From assembly GCF_049615385.1 (NCBI RefSeq), contig NZ_JBMZFL010000002.1: a DNA stretch of 64,000 bases. One strand, 5' to 3'. The position numbers and the translations under genes were made by a program. This stretch comes from Aequoribacter sp049615385. Lineage in GTDB: Bacteria; Pseudomonadota; Gammaproteobacteria; Pseudomonadales; Halieaceae. Each line of letters begins with the position of its first letter. Positions within the stretch are counted from its first letter, which is position 1. The notes under the pieces were generated by a model. The model saw nothing but the letters and a program-made list of their open reading frames with translations, did no database searches and had not been told where the DNA came from. Below are positions 1 through 7,658 of the stretch, in pieces.

Positions 1-339
1 CGCTTAGCCCCAGAGGTGTCGGGTTCGTTAAACATCAACAAGCGTGTCAATTGGTCAGATTGGACCCTGGATATGGATTTGTTGATGTCCTACCAATCTG
101 AAGTGTTCTTCGAGAGCTCAAACTACCCAGGTTTGTCGCAGGACGCGTACTGGATTACCGATGCCTCGGTTATGCTGAACCGCAAAGGCTCCTCCATCAA
201 GTATGAGTTATACGCTGATAACGTGTTTGACGAAGAGTATTTGATCGACGCCGGTAATACCGGTGGTGGCATTGGTATCCCGACTTACGTACCGGGCATG
301 CCCATGATCGCCGGTGTTCGCGTTTACGTGGATTTCTAG
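1..339 (+). CDS. TonB-dependent receptor, C-terminal fragment
   Basis: The reading frame is open from base 1 to the stop at 337-339, so the gene starts outside the window and only about 112 C-terminal residues are visible. They read as alternating amphipathic beta-strands of an outer-membrane barrel, contain the phrase LYADNVFDEEY typical of the penultimate strands of TonB-dependent receptors, and end in an aromatic terminal residue (GVRVYVDF), the usual BAM-recognition signature. The plug domain and the substrate-determining part are absent, so the ligand cannot be named. The gene ends at a strong bidirectional terminator and converges on phoD. Confidence 0.85.
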   Translation, partial: RLAPEVSGSLNINKRVNWSDWTLDMDLLMSYQSEVFFESSNYPGLSQDAYWITDASVMLNRKGSSIKYELYADNVFDEEYLIDAGNTGGGIGIPTYVPGMPMIAGVRVYVDF

Positions 340-357
340 ACTGCGAGCTCAATAAAG

Positions 358-387
358 CCCGGTCAGTGTGAGCTGGCCGGGTTTTTT
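358..387. terminator. Bidirectional Rho-independent terminator
   Basis: A 9-bp stem with one G-T wobble (CCCGGTCAG pairing with CTGGCCGGG, 6-base loop) is followed on the plus strand by six T residues. On the minus strand the same stem is followed by a CTTTATT stretch. It lies between the convergent receptor tail and phoD and can serve both. Confidence 0.88.
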
Positions 388-438
388 ATTGGGTGTTTTT
401 TAGATTGGTAAGCGCTTTGTTCCGCGATAAGCCTGATT

Positions 439-2079
439 CTAGGTTTTGTTGTAACGACGCTTGCCGGCAGACGCGCGCAGCGGTGCACTGCTAGTTACCG
501 AGTACTCGCGCGAAAGTACTGTAGAGACATAGCGAAATTGTGTCTCCGCCCCACTGGGTGTCAGGGTCAGCAGGGCCCAGCCTCGTTGCGAGGTGTCGGC
601 CTCGACCAGTTCAGGACTGGACGCCAAAAACGATGCCTTGGTCGTTTCTATTGGCAGAGGCAGAAAGCTCTCAAGCCCTGGGCTGGATATCCCCGGGGTG
701 CCCAGCTCAATACCGACGGCATTACCCTCAGCGTTGCGCAGGTTAAAGGCCCACGCATTGTGTGTATCTCCGGCCAATGAAATTGGGTTCACAGCGTACT
801 CTAATAAGTCGTCATATAGGCGTTCCCGCGCTGCTGGGTAGCCATCCCACGCATCTAGGTTCAGTGGTAATCCTAGCTTGGCTAGGTTTAGCATGCTCTT
901 CATTCGCTGTTTATAGCTGTCGGGAATGGGCGCTTCGTCGACAATTGCGGGGTCAATCGAGGGTATCAAAACTTTGCCCATGAGTACCTGCTGACCCAGC
1001 ACCTGCCAAGTGGCTCCTCGGGTTTTACTCTTTTGTAGTTTATTGCGTAGCCAATCGGCTTGGGGTTTGCCTAGCAGTTCTCGTTCGGGCTTGTTCAGTT
1101 TGGTATCAGCAAAGGTGCGGGGGTCTTTGCCCAGATCACTGCTGTACTCGAGCTGCTCATCGCGGCCGACAAAACGCGTATCAAGCATGATTAAGTCCGC
1201 TAGATTGCCAATCTCGAAGCTGCGATAAATATTCTCTTGGTCAGATTCGCGGGTGCGAATAGGCATCCACTCGTGGTAGGCCTTTTTTGCTGCCGCAATA
1301 CGCGTGCCGAAGTCGCCTTCGCCTTCGTTATGGTTTTCAGCGCCCGAGTGCCAGGTGTTATTCATGAGTTCGTGATCGTCCCAAACGGCGATCATTGGGT
1401 GATTTCGATGCAGGGCTTGAAGGTCGGCATCGGTGCGGTACAAGCCGTAGCGCATGCGGTAGTCCTCGAGCGCAATAATTTCGGTGCTAGGTTGTACTCG
1501 ACGACCGAGTTGCTCGACCGCAATGGGGTTGGAATAAACACCGTCGGCGTATTCATAAATGTAGTCACCCAAATGCAGTACCACATCTAAATCAGCTTGT
1601 GCCATGTCTTGATAAGCGTTGAAATAGCCCTGAGGATAGTTTGAGCAGGATGCCACACCCATTTTAAACTCTCGGACCTTGCCCTTTGGCAGCGTTTTGG
1701 TCTTGCCAACAATCGAGCTAACGCCTTCACAAGTAAAGCGATAATAGTATTGTTTGCCGGCTTTCAGGCCCGTGGCATCCACTTTCACGGTGTAGTCTCG
1801 GCTGCCGTCGGTTTCGGTCGTACCTTCAACCACCATTTTTCTGAACTTGGCGTCGCTCGCGATTTGCCACTCGACCTTAAGCTGTTGGTGTGCGCCGTGA
1901 CCCGGAATGACGCGGGTCCAAAGAATTACGCGATCGTGCAATGGATCGCCACTGGCAATACCGTGAGTGAAGTGAACAGGGTTTTCTGCGTTTACGCTAA
2001 AGCCGCGGAGGGCGAGCAAGCCAAGCGTCGCGCTCAGGCCTTTGACAAGGGTTCTGCGCTTTATCGATTCTAGTGGCAT
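439..2079 (-). CDS. phoD: PhoD-like alkaline phosphatase/phosphodiesterase, Tat-exported
   Basis: A 546-residue protein of the PhoD family of metallophosphoesterases, which release phosphate from mono- and diesters outside the cytoplasm using iron and calcium. The N-terminus has a twin-arginine signal (Arg8-Arg9 in KRRTLVKG, then a hydrophobic stretch to about residue 31). An N-terminal beta domain (IASGDPLHDRVILWTRV) precedes the catalytic domain, where the metal-binding segments VASCSNYPQG, LHLGDYIYEY, WDDHELMNN and LAGDTHNAW are all present. An AGGAG ribosome-binding site lies 8 bases before the ATG. It is a single gene downstream of the spy terminator. No convincing Pho box was seen, so phosphate control is unproven. 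Confidence 0.9.
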   Translation of the reverse strand: MPLESIKRRTLVKGLSATLGLLALRGFSVNAENPVHFTHGIASGDPLHDRVILWTRVIPGHGAHQQLKVEWQIASDAKFRKMVVEGTTETDGSRDYTVKVDATGLKAGKQYYYRFTCEGVSSIVGKTKTLPKGKVREFKMGVASCSNYPQGYFNAYQDMAQADLDVVLHLGDYIYEYADGVYSNPIAVEQLGRRVQPSTEIIALEDYRMRYGLYRTDADLQALHRNHPMIAVWDDHELMNNTWHSGAENHNEGEGDFGTRIAAAKKAYHEWMPIRTRESDQENIYRSFEIGNLADLIMLDTRFVGRDEQLEYSSDLGKDPRTFADTKLNKPERELLGKPQADWLRNKLQKSKTRGATWQVLGQQVLMGKVLIPSIDPAIVDEAPIPDSYKQRMKSMLNLAKLGLPLNLDAWDGYPAARERLYDDLLEYAVNPISLAGDTHNAWAFNLRNAEGNAVGIELGTPGISSPGLESFLPLPIETTKASFLASSPELVEADTSQRGWALLTLTPSGAETQFRYVSTVLSREYSVTSSAPLRASAGKRRYNKT

Positions 2080-2146
2080 ACCAAGACTCCTAATTAGACA
2101 GTTGCCTCAGCTTACCCCTAAATCGCTACAGTTTCATGGCAAGATT

Positions 2147-2168
2147 GCGGGCTGATAGCTCAGCCCGC
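2147..2168 (-). terminator. GC-rich hairpin, probable terminator of baeSR-spy
   Basis: A perfect 9-bp inverted repeat (GCGGGCTGA / TCAGCCCGC, 4-base loop) begins 12 bases beyond the stop of the Spy-like gene. The U-tract on the minus strand is weak (AATCTT), so termination may be incomplete and read through toward phoD is possible. Confidence 0.6.
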
Positions 2169-2179
2169 CATGCACGGGT

Positions 2180-2569
2180 TTAGTAACGTTCTTTGTGCTT
2201 TTCGCGCTTTTCTTTCCACTTCTCCATTTTTTCTTCGCGGCGTTCATCACGCTCTTCGCGCATGTTGTCGAGCTTCTGCATTTGCTCTGGCGTTAAGACG
2301 CCGCTGAGTTGGCTGCGCATGTCGGCTTGCATGGCGTCGCGCTGTGCTTTGTGAGCTTCCATCATCGCCTTCCGTTTTTCACCCTGCGCTTTCATGATTT
2401 GCGCAACTTGAGATTTTTGCTCGTCGTTAAGATCTAATTGCTGCGCCATTTTCTCTAGACGCTTGCCGTCACCACGGCCGCGCTCGCCATCTTCATGATG
2501 CATTGCAAATGCGCCCGCGCTCATAGTCAATGCAAGAGCGATACTACTTATTACGGTTTTTGTGTTCAT
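2180..2569 (-). CDS. Spy/CpxP-like periplasmic stress protein
   Basis: A 130-residue exported protein. The signal peptide spans about residues 1-22 (MNTKTVISSIALALTMSAGA...). The mature part is almost wholly charged, predicted helical, with the LTPEQ motif of the Spy/CpxP (LTXXQ) family and a C-terminal run rich in Arg, Glu and Lys. Family members are cradle-shaped periplasmic chaperones induced by envelope stress. The ATG at 2569 is chosen over an in-frame upstream start because an AGGAGA ribosome-binding site precedes it and the signal peptide begins there. It lies 87 bases downstream of the BaeR-like gene and has its own promoter with the same motif found upstream of the kinase gene. Confidence 0.85.
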   Translation of the reverse strand: MNTKTVISSIALALTMSAGAFAMHHEDGERGRGDGKRLEKMAQQLDLNDEQKSQVAQIMKAQGEKRKAMMEAHKAQRDAMQADMRSQLSGVLTPEQMQKLDNMREERDERREEKMEKWKEKREKHKERY

Positions 2570-2620
2570 GACAACTCTCCTGTGGGTTGAAGGGCAGCCT
2601 TGCGTCACTGCCACGGTTTC

Positions 2621-2651
2621 ATAGTACGACTGTATTGTGCACAAATTATGG
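2621..2651 (-). promoter_or_regulatory. Promoter of the spy-like gene with putative BaeR-type operator
   Basis: On the minus strand the 18-mer CCATAATTTGTGCACAAT (2634-2651) is followed after 7 bases by a -10-like TACTAT (2621-2626). There is no recognisable -35 hexamer, as expected for an activator-dependent promoter. The same motif and spacing occur upstream of the kinase gene at 4698-4728. From memory, the E. coli BaeR box contains a TCCATnATT core, which this copy matches. Confidence 0.6.
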
Positions 2652-2656
2652 AATAA

Positions 2657-3337
2657 TTAAGGTAATTTTGTGCAAGGCTTAAAGCGGTAGCCGGCACCGT
2701 AGACGGCTTCTATGACCTCACCTTGGTCGATGTGGTTCAATTTTTGTCTGAGCTTCTTAATGTGGCTATCAATAGTTCTGTCGCTGACCACGCGACCGTC
2801 GCTATAGATGCGATCAATTAATTCATCGCGATTGAATAGCCTGTTAGGAGCGGCTGTCAGCGCGGCGAGTAACGCAAACTCTATGGCGGTTAAATCGGTG
2901 GATCGGTTTCTAAACTGAGCGGTCAAGGTGTCTTGGTCAAGTTGCAGAGTGCTAGTTGGTGATTGAGCTGAATCCAGGGCGAGACGGCGCAAATTGGCCT
3001 TAACACGAGCGACGACCTCGCGGGGGCTAAAAGGTTTGACGATGTAATCGTCGCCGCCAAGTTCCAGGCCCATCAGCCGATCTTCTTCGGCAATGCGGGC
3101 GGTTAAAAACAAAATGGGCGCTGAGCTAGATAACCGCAACTGTTTGCAGACACTAAAACCATCGCCATCGGGCAGCATGACATCCAACAAAAACAAATCA
3201 AAGTGCTGACTTGTTGCAAGCGAGAGGGCATCTTGCCCGCTGTGTGCCGTTGCGATATCAAAGCCCGCCTGCGTGAGATAATCGGCCAATAGTCTGGCGA
3301 TCTTGGGGTCGTCTTCTATAATGGCGATAGAGCTCAC
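2657..3337 (-). CDS. baeR: OmpR-family response regulator, BaeR-like
   Basis: A 226-residue response regulator with a receiver domain at about residues 1-120 (acidic pocket Glu8-Asp9-Asp10, phospho-acceptor Asp52 in LLDVMLPDGDG, Lys101) and a winged-helix DNA-binding domain from about 130. The phrases DDYIVKPFSPREVVARVK and DRTIDSHIKKLRQKL closely resemble E. coli BaeR. It should bind DNA when phosphorylated by the kinase encoded just upstream, with which it overlaps by 4 bases (ATGA). The downstream spy-like gene and the shared promoter motif fit a Bae-type envelope-stress regulon. CpxR- or RstA-like function is less likely. Confidence 0.87.
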   Translation of the reverse strand: MSSIAIIEDDPKIARLLADYLTQAGFDIATAHSGQDALSLATSQHFDLFLLDVMLPDGDGFSVCKQLRLSSSAPILFLTARIAEEDRLMGLELGGDDYIVKPFSPREVVARVKANLRRLALDSAQSPTSTLQLDQDTLTAQFRNRSTDLTAIEFALLAALTAAPNRLFNRDELIDRIYSDGRVVSDRTIDSHIKKLRQKLNHIDQGEVIEAVYGAGYRFKPCTKLP

Positions 3338-4674
3338 AACGACACCTTAGCGACAGGCCAAGAAAATGCGACTTTCAATCCCCCCAAAGGGGATGCGTCG
3401 GCGTGAACTTGACCGCCATGAGCAAGCACCAGCGAACGCACGATTGCCAAGCCCAAACCGGCGCCGCCACTCACCCTTTGCCGTGAGCTATCGGCGCGAT
3501 AAAGCCGCTCAAAGTTGCCGCTAAAACCCGGACCTGAGTCTTCGATGCACCATTCGATTGTGTCGCCTGCCAGCTTCGCAGAGAAACGAATATTCGCCTC
3601 TGACTGGCAGTAGCGAATGCAATTGCTCAACAGGTTGTCTAGGATCTGGGCTAATCTCTGAGGGTCAGCCAGTAAGTTGAACTCTTTATTGTCGATTGCG
3701 AGTTCCATACCGTGCCCCTTTGCCTGCAAAGCGCTCGCATGCCGCTGTATAGCGGCATCGATGGCCTCGACTAAGTTGCAAGCCTGAACGTTCAAAACCA
3801 TTGCGTTGATATCAGCTTGGGCTAAATCGTTGAGATCGTTCACCAAAAAATGGAGGTGATTGATTTCTTCTAATAGCGAGCTAACTGCACGTTGGTCGAG
3901 TGGCCGAATACCGTCTTGCAGCGCCTCAGCTTCACCTTGGAGTACCGTTAAGGGGGTGCGTAGTTCATGAGCGATATCGGCAAGCCACTGCTGTTGGGCT
4001 TGCTCGTGCTCTTTTAGCGTAGCCGCTAGCTGCGCAATATCGGTCGCCAAGCTTTTGAGTTCCCGAGTATTCGTTGTGGGGGGGGTTACATCACGTTCGC
4101 CCTGATTCAGAAGATTGATGTTGCGCGACAAAGCTCGGATGGGCGCCGTGAAATACCCCGAAAACCACCACGCAAAGCCAAAGGCGGCGATACTGGCAAA
4201 GGCGGCCGTGATAGCAAAACTGCGTTTTTGCTGAGCGGCAAATAATTGTTCTAGGCCCGCGGGGATTGCCTGAATGCGAGGTATGGCCAAATAACCGATG
4301 GTTTGGTTGTTTACAGCGATCGCCTGCTTAACGAGATTGTTGGGATTGCGTTTCGGGCCCAGCAATAGGCGTTGCTCGGCGTCCAGCAGCAGTAAGCGCC
4401 GAGTGCGCCTGCGTTCGTGTTCGCGCCCCATAACGTCGCCCGCTATGGCTCGCCTCAGGATCTCGCTATGCGCTGGGGGCCAGGCGTTTTCTTGCTGATA
4501 CAGGTCGACGAGACGCTGCTCGACTTCGCTGGCATTTCGCAACTGCTGTTTGCCCACAAATTCTAAAAAGTCTCGATCAAAGCCTCGCTGCGTTAACGCA
4601 TATACCATACCCAGCAGACACAAACTTGCCACGGTAAAGGCGAGAGCAAGTTTTGATCGCAGAGATATCGGCAT
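3334..4674 (-). CDS. baeS: Sensor histidine kinase, BaeS-like
   Basis: A 446-residue membrane kinase. TM1 lies at about 9-27, a periplasmic sensor at about 28-150, TM2 at about 152-173, followed by HAMP. The DHp domain carries the phospho-acceptor His236 in ADIAHELRTPLTVLQGE, which matches the BaeS H-box. The catalytic domain has the N box (LLSNCIRYC), DSGPGF and the G-rich GGAGLGLAIV. It is the first gene of the operon and overlaps the regulator gene by 4 bases. Its promoter carries the same 18-bp motif as spy, implying autoregulation. E. coli BaeS senses envelope damage; the ligand here is not visible from sequence. Confidence 0.86.
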   Translation of the reverse strand: MPISLRSKLALAFTVASLCLLGMVYALTQRGFDRDFLEFVGKQQLRNASEVEQRLVDLYQQENAWPPAHSEILRRAIAGDVMGREHERRRTRRLLLLDAEQRLLLGPKRNPNNLVKQAIAVNNQTIGYLAIPRIQAIPAGLEQLFAAQQKRSFAITAAFASIAAFGFAWWFSGYFTAPIRALSRNINLLNQGERDVTPPTTNTRELKSLATDIAQLAATLKEHEQAQQQWLADIAHELRTPLTVLQGEAEALQDGIRPLDQRAVSSLLEEINHLHFLVNDLNDLAQADINAMVLNVQACNLVEAIDAAIQRHASALQAKGHGMELAIDNKEFNLLADPQRLAQILDNLLSNCIRYCQSEANIRFSAKLAGDTIEWCIEDSGPGFSGNFERLYRADSSRQRVSGGAGLGLAIVRSLVLAHGGQVHADASPLGGLKVAFSWPVAKVSL

Positions 4675-4697
4675 GGCTTACTCCTAATATGACAGCG

Positions 4698-4728
4698 AGT
4701 ATAGCTCAGGATTGTGCAACAAATATGG
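4698..4728 (-). promoter_or_regulatory. Promoter of baeSR with putative autoregulatory operator
   Basis: On the minus strand CCATATTTGTTGCACAAT (4711-4728) is followed after 7 bases by a near-consensus -10 TATACT (4698-4703). The motif is 15/18 identical to the copy before the spy-like gene and has the same 7-base spacing. No -35 hexamer is evident at 16-18 bp. Confidence 0.6.
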
Positions 4729-4788
4729 ATTTTGACCCGAGTGCTCGTCGCTCAGTAAAGCGTTGGGGGGCCGAGTATTTGAACCGTC

Positions 4789-5649
4789 TTACTTAAAAAT
4801 CACGGTTTTGTTGCCATCTAAAAATACACGGTGCTCCGAGTGCAGTTTTACGGCGCGTGCCAAGGCCATGGTTTCGGTGTCGCGTCCAACAGCAACCAAT
4901 TGTTCCGGCGTGTAGGTATGGTCTACGGGTTGCACCGATTGTTCGATGATTGGGCCTTCGTCCAGATCCGCGGTGACGTAGTGCGCGGTAGCGCCAATAA
5001 GCTTTACGCCACGCTCGTAGGCTTGATGGTAGGGTTTGGCGCCTTTAAAACCCGGCAAGAACGAATGGTGAATGTTGATGGCTCGGCCCTTGAGCGATTG
5101 GCACAGGTCGTCGCTTAAGATCTGCATGTAGCGGGCGAGCACCACGAGCTCGGTTTGAGTCTCGCTCACAATGTCCAAGAGGGCTTGCTCTTGTTGTGCT
5201 TTATTATCGGGCGTGACAGGTAGATGAACGAAGCGAATGCCTTCGCGTTCGGCGAGCGCGCGACAGTCTTTGTGGTTAGAGACGACCGCGGTGATGTCGA
5301 TGGTCAGCTCTTTCTTGCGAACACGGTAAAGCAAATCGTCTAAACAATGGTCAAACTTACTGACCATAATCAAGGTCTTCATCGGGGCCAGGGTATCGTG
5401 AAAGGCCCATTCCATATTCAGCGTTTGTGCTATGGGTGCAAACCCTGTGCGCAGTGCGTCCAGCGAGATCGTGTTGACCTCGAAACGACCCACCGTACGC
5501 AAGAAAAAGCGACCGGTATCTTCATCGTCGAATTGGTGGAGTTCCGATAGATAACAACCTTGGTCGGATAGGTAAGAGGTTACCGCTGCGACAATTCCGC
5601 TACTCGCAGGGCAGGTGGCTGTGAGCGTAAAGCTTGTATTGCTGGTCAT
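4789..5649 (-). CDS. purU: Formyltetrahydrofolate deformylase
   Basis: A 286-residue enzyme that hydrolyses 10-formyl-THF to formate and THF, supplying formate for PurT and balancing one-carbon pools. An N-terminal ACT domain (residues about 6-85) precedes a formyltransferase-fold catalytic domain containing the hallmark INIHHSFLPGFKG (191-203) and the catalytic Asp of VTADLDEGP (Asp230). The length matches the family (about 280). It is a single gene between the baeS promoter and the 3' end of the antiporter operon. Purine genes purD and purH lie elsewhere in the window. Confidence 0.95.
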   Translation of the reverse strand: MTSNTSFTLTATCPASSGIVAAVTSYLSDQGCYLSELHQFDDEDTGRFFLRTVGRFEVNTISLDALRTGFAPIAQTLNMEWAFHDTLAPMKTLIMVSKFDHCLDDLLYRVRKKELTIDITAVVSNHKDCRALAEREGIRFVHLPVTPDNKAQQEQALLDIVSETQTELVVLARYMQILSDDLCQSLKGRAINIHHSFLPGFKGAKPYHQAYERGVKLIGATAHYVTADLDEGPIIEQSVQPVDHTYTPEQLVAVGRDTETMALARAVKLHSEHRVFLDGNKTVIFK

Positions 5650-5743
5650 GGCTCTTTATCCGGTCGTTTTTACAGGGCGCAAGGATACCGCAGCTACCCG
5701 AATAATCGAACCGCTTTGTACCCCGATGGGTCCGCTCAGCCGA

Positions 5744-7426
5744 TTACCAATAATAAACCAGCACGTAAGCGCTTAGCAGCGTTGATATCCATAGCGCCGT
5801 GGTGCCAATGGACCAAGCGGGGACCGAGTCTTTACTTGGGTCGCTCGAGGGTAGTATGGGTTTGAGTGCAGCGCTAATTCCCGCACCGACAGAGTGCGAA
5901 GCTTTGCTGTAGCCTCTTGATATCACGTCAGTGGTTCGTTCCGAGATCTTCGCGCCCAGTTTGCGCCAGAACCAATCGGTGTCGAGCGTTAAAGTATTGG
6001 TGCGCTTCATGAGGGGTAGCAGTAAAAAGAACGCGAGCCCCGAGAACAACAATAACTGCAGGTAGAATATGACTTTTCCGGGTTTGTAAGCCGAAAACTC
6101 CGTTGGATAGGGCAGAAGTTGATAGAAAGGTTCTGGGTAGATACCGATACCAAAACATAAGCCTACAAAGATCAGCATGGCGGCGGCCATATTCCAGGGC
6201 GCATCTTTGGGTCTAAGGCCCGAATCTTTCTGAAAGAAAACATACCAAGGGAACTTGATGCCCGCATGCAAAAATACGCCTGCTGAGGCGGCAGCAAGAA
6301 CGTACCATACCCAGACTAAGTCTTGCATCGCGGCTGCTTCCGAGATCATCGTCTTAGTGGTGAAGCCCGAGGTCAGCGGAAAGCTTGAAATCGCTAGTGC
6401 GCCCACGATGCCACAAAAAGCGGTCAGCGGCATGGTTCTGTACAAGCCACCCAGTTCGTTGCACTTCTCTTTGCCGGTGTGATAAATCACCACGCCAGCG
6501 CTCATGAACAGCAGTGCCTTATAGATGATGTGGGCGAAGGCATGGGCGGTTGCGCCATTCAAGGCCATTGGCGTACCGATGCCCACGGCGACCACCATAA
6601 AACCCACTTGGTTCACGATCGAGAATGCCAAGATGCGGCGCACATTGTTTTCGAGCAAGGCCCAAATAATGCCGTACATAATCATGAAGACGCCGAGATA
6701 AATGAGGAGTGGCGTTCCCGGAAAGAGTAGTATCAGCGCCAGTACAGCGGTTTTTGTAGTGAAAGCCGATAGAAACAGTGATCCGCTGGGGCTAGCTTCT
6801 GGGTAGGCGTCAGATAACCAGGCTGAAACTGGCGGCGCCGCCGCATTGATGAGTATCCCCAAGAGCATCATGTAAGTATCGAAATTGTTGGCCTGAAGCG
6901 CCTGAATGTCGATTGAGCCCGTGTGTACCACAACCCCTTCGATACCAACTTTTAATATAACGCCACCCAACAAGTGCACAATCGCGTAGCGGATGCCGGC
7001 CGCTCGCGCGCCTGCCGTTCCGCCAAACCACACCACTAAGGTTGAGAACAGCGCCATGAGCTCCCAAAACAAGAACAGCGTGATTAGATCACCTGCAAAG
7101 CTCACACCAATTGCCCCTGAGGCGTAGGCGAAACCACAGGCAAGCTCCAGTCGTCGCGCGTGTTTAAAAGCGTATAAAGCGCCCACGCCCGCCATAGTCG
7201 CGAAGATGGTAGCGAACAGGCGCCGCTCTGGGCTGGCCTCGATGAGTTGGAGTTCGTAGTCTAAAAACGGCGCGGTAAGAGACACACCGTCCGGTACAGA
7301 CCAAATCGCTATTAAGGTCAGCACCGGGCCCACAAACAAGCCCAGACGGTGCCAATGGTTGGGTACGACAGCAACCCACAGCGCTGCGCACAGCAGAATC
7401 AATCCGGGTGGGATAAACTCAATCAT
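5744..7426 (-). CDS. Mrp-type antiporter large subunit, third NuoL/M/N-like protein
   Basis: A 560-residue polytopic membrane protein of the proton-conducting NuoL/M/N family. It has about 14 hydrophobic segments, a glutamate in FLFWELMALF corresponding to the conserved TM5 glutamate, and the segment WLSDAYPEASPSGSLFLSAF, a variant of the usual PHxWLPDA(x)xxAPxxVSA motif. The C-terminal extension after about residue 470 holds a further helix. It is the last gene of the Mrp-type operon and overlaps the 79-residue gene by 8 bases. It probably forms one of three antiporter-like modules. RefSeq-style names would be 'antiporter subunit D'; it is not a full-length MrpA, since the MrpA C-terminal domain is encoded elsewhere in the operon. 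Confidence 0.8.
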   Translation of the reverse strand: MIEFIPPGLILLCAALWVAVVPNHWHRLGLFVGPVLTLIAIWSVPDGVSLTAPFLDYELQLIEASPERRLFATIFATMAGVGALYAFKHARRLELACGFAYASGAIGVSFAGDLITLFLFWELMALFSTLVVWFGGTAGARAAGIRYAIVHLLGGVILKVGIEGVVVHTGSIDIQALQANNFDTYMMLLGILINAAAPPVSAWLSDAYPEASPSGSLFLSAFTTKTAVLALILLFPGTPLLIYLGVFMIMYGIIWALLENNVRRILAFSIVNQVGFMVVAVGIGTPMALNGATAHAFAHIIYKALLFMSAGVVIYHTGKEKCNELGGLYRTMPLTAFCGIVGALAISSFPLTSGFTTKTMISEAAAMQDLVWVWYVLAAASAGVFLHAGIKFPWYVFFQKDSGLRPKDAPWNMAAAMLIFVGLCFGIGIYPEPFYQLLPYPTEFSAYKPGKVIFYLQLLLFSGLAFFLLLPLMKRTNTLTLDTDWFWRKLGAKISERTTDVISRGYSKASHSVGAGISAALKPILPSSDPSKDSVPAWSIGTTALWISTLLSAYVLVYYW

Positions 7427-7658
7427 TGCTGTCCTCGTAATACGATTCCGGGCGTTTTAGGAGGTAGCCCAGCAGCTTCGCGACGACGACCATCGCGGCG
7501 CAGGCAAAAAAACCAAAGACTGCGCCAAAACCCCACCACTGCGACGATTCAAAGGGTGTTTTCGCTTTTATGGCGAATTCGACCAGTAGAGTCAGTGCGA
7601 GTAGCACAGAAAAAATGATCCATGCTTTGCGCACATTGATCTCGTTATCTTGCGTCAC
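7419..7658 (-). CDS. Small two-helix membrane protein of the Mrp-type operon
   Basis: A 79-residue protein starting at GTG. Two hydrophobic segments (about residues 12-30 and 42-66) are joined by a short polar loop with KTPFESSQWW and followed by a charged tail RPESYYEDSND. Start and stop overlap its neighbours by 4 and 8 bases, so it is translationally coupled to the antiporter subunits. I do not recognise a characterised family. Position argues for an accessory or assembly subunit of the complex. It is real rather than spurious, since coding frame, coupling and membrane topology are all coherent. Confidence 0.72.
   Translation of the reverse strand: MTQDNEINVRKAWIIFSVLLALTLLVEFAIKAKTPFESSQWWGFGAVFGFFACAAMVVVAKLLGYLLKRPESYYEDSND

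Noticed and set aside
1237..1590. Long open frame opposite phoD
   Set aside because: It lies fully antisense to a well-supported phosphatase, with no ribosome-binding site and no family resemblance; the same applies to the other antisense frames in the window.
2080..2179. Pho box upstream of phoD
   Set aside because: Two CTGT-type half-sites occur but their spacing and flanks do not match the consensus.
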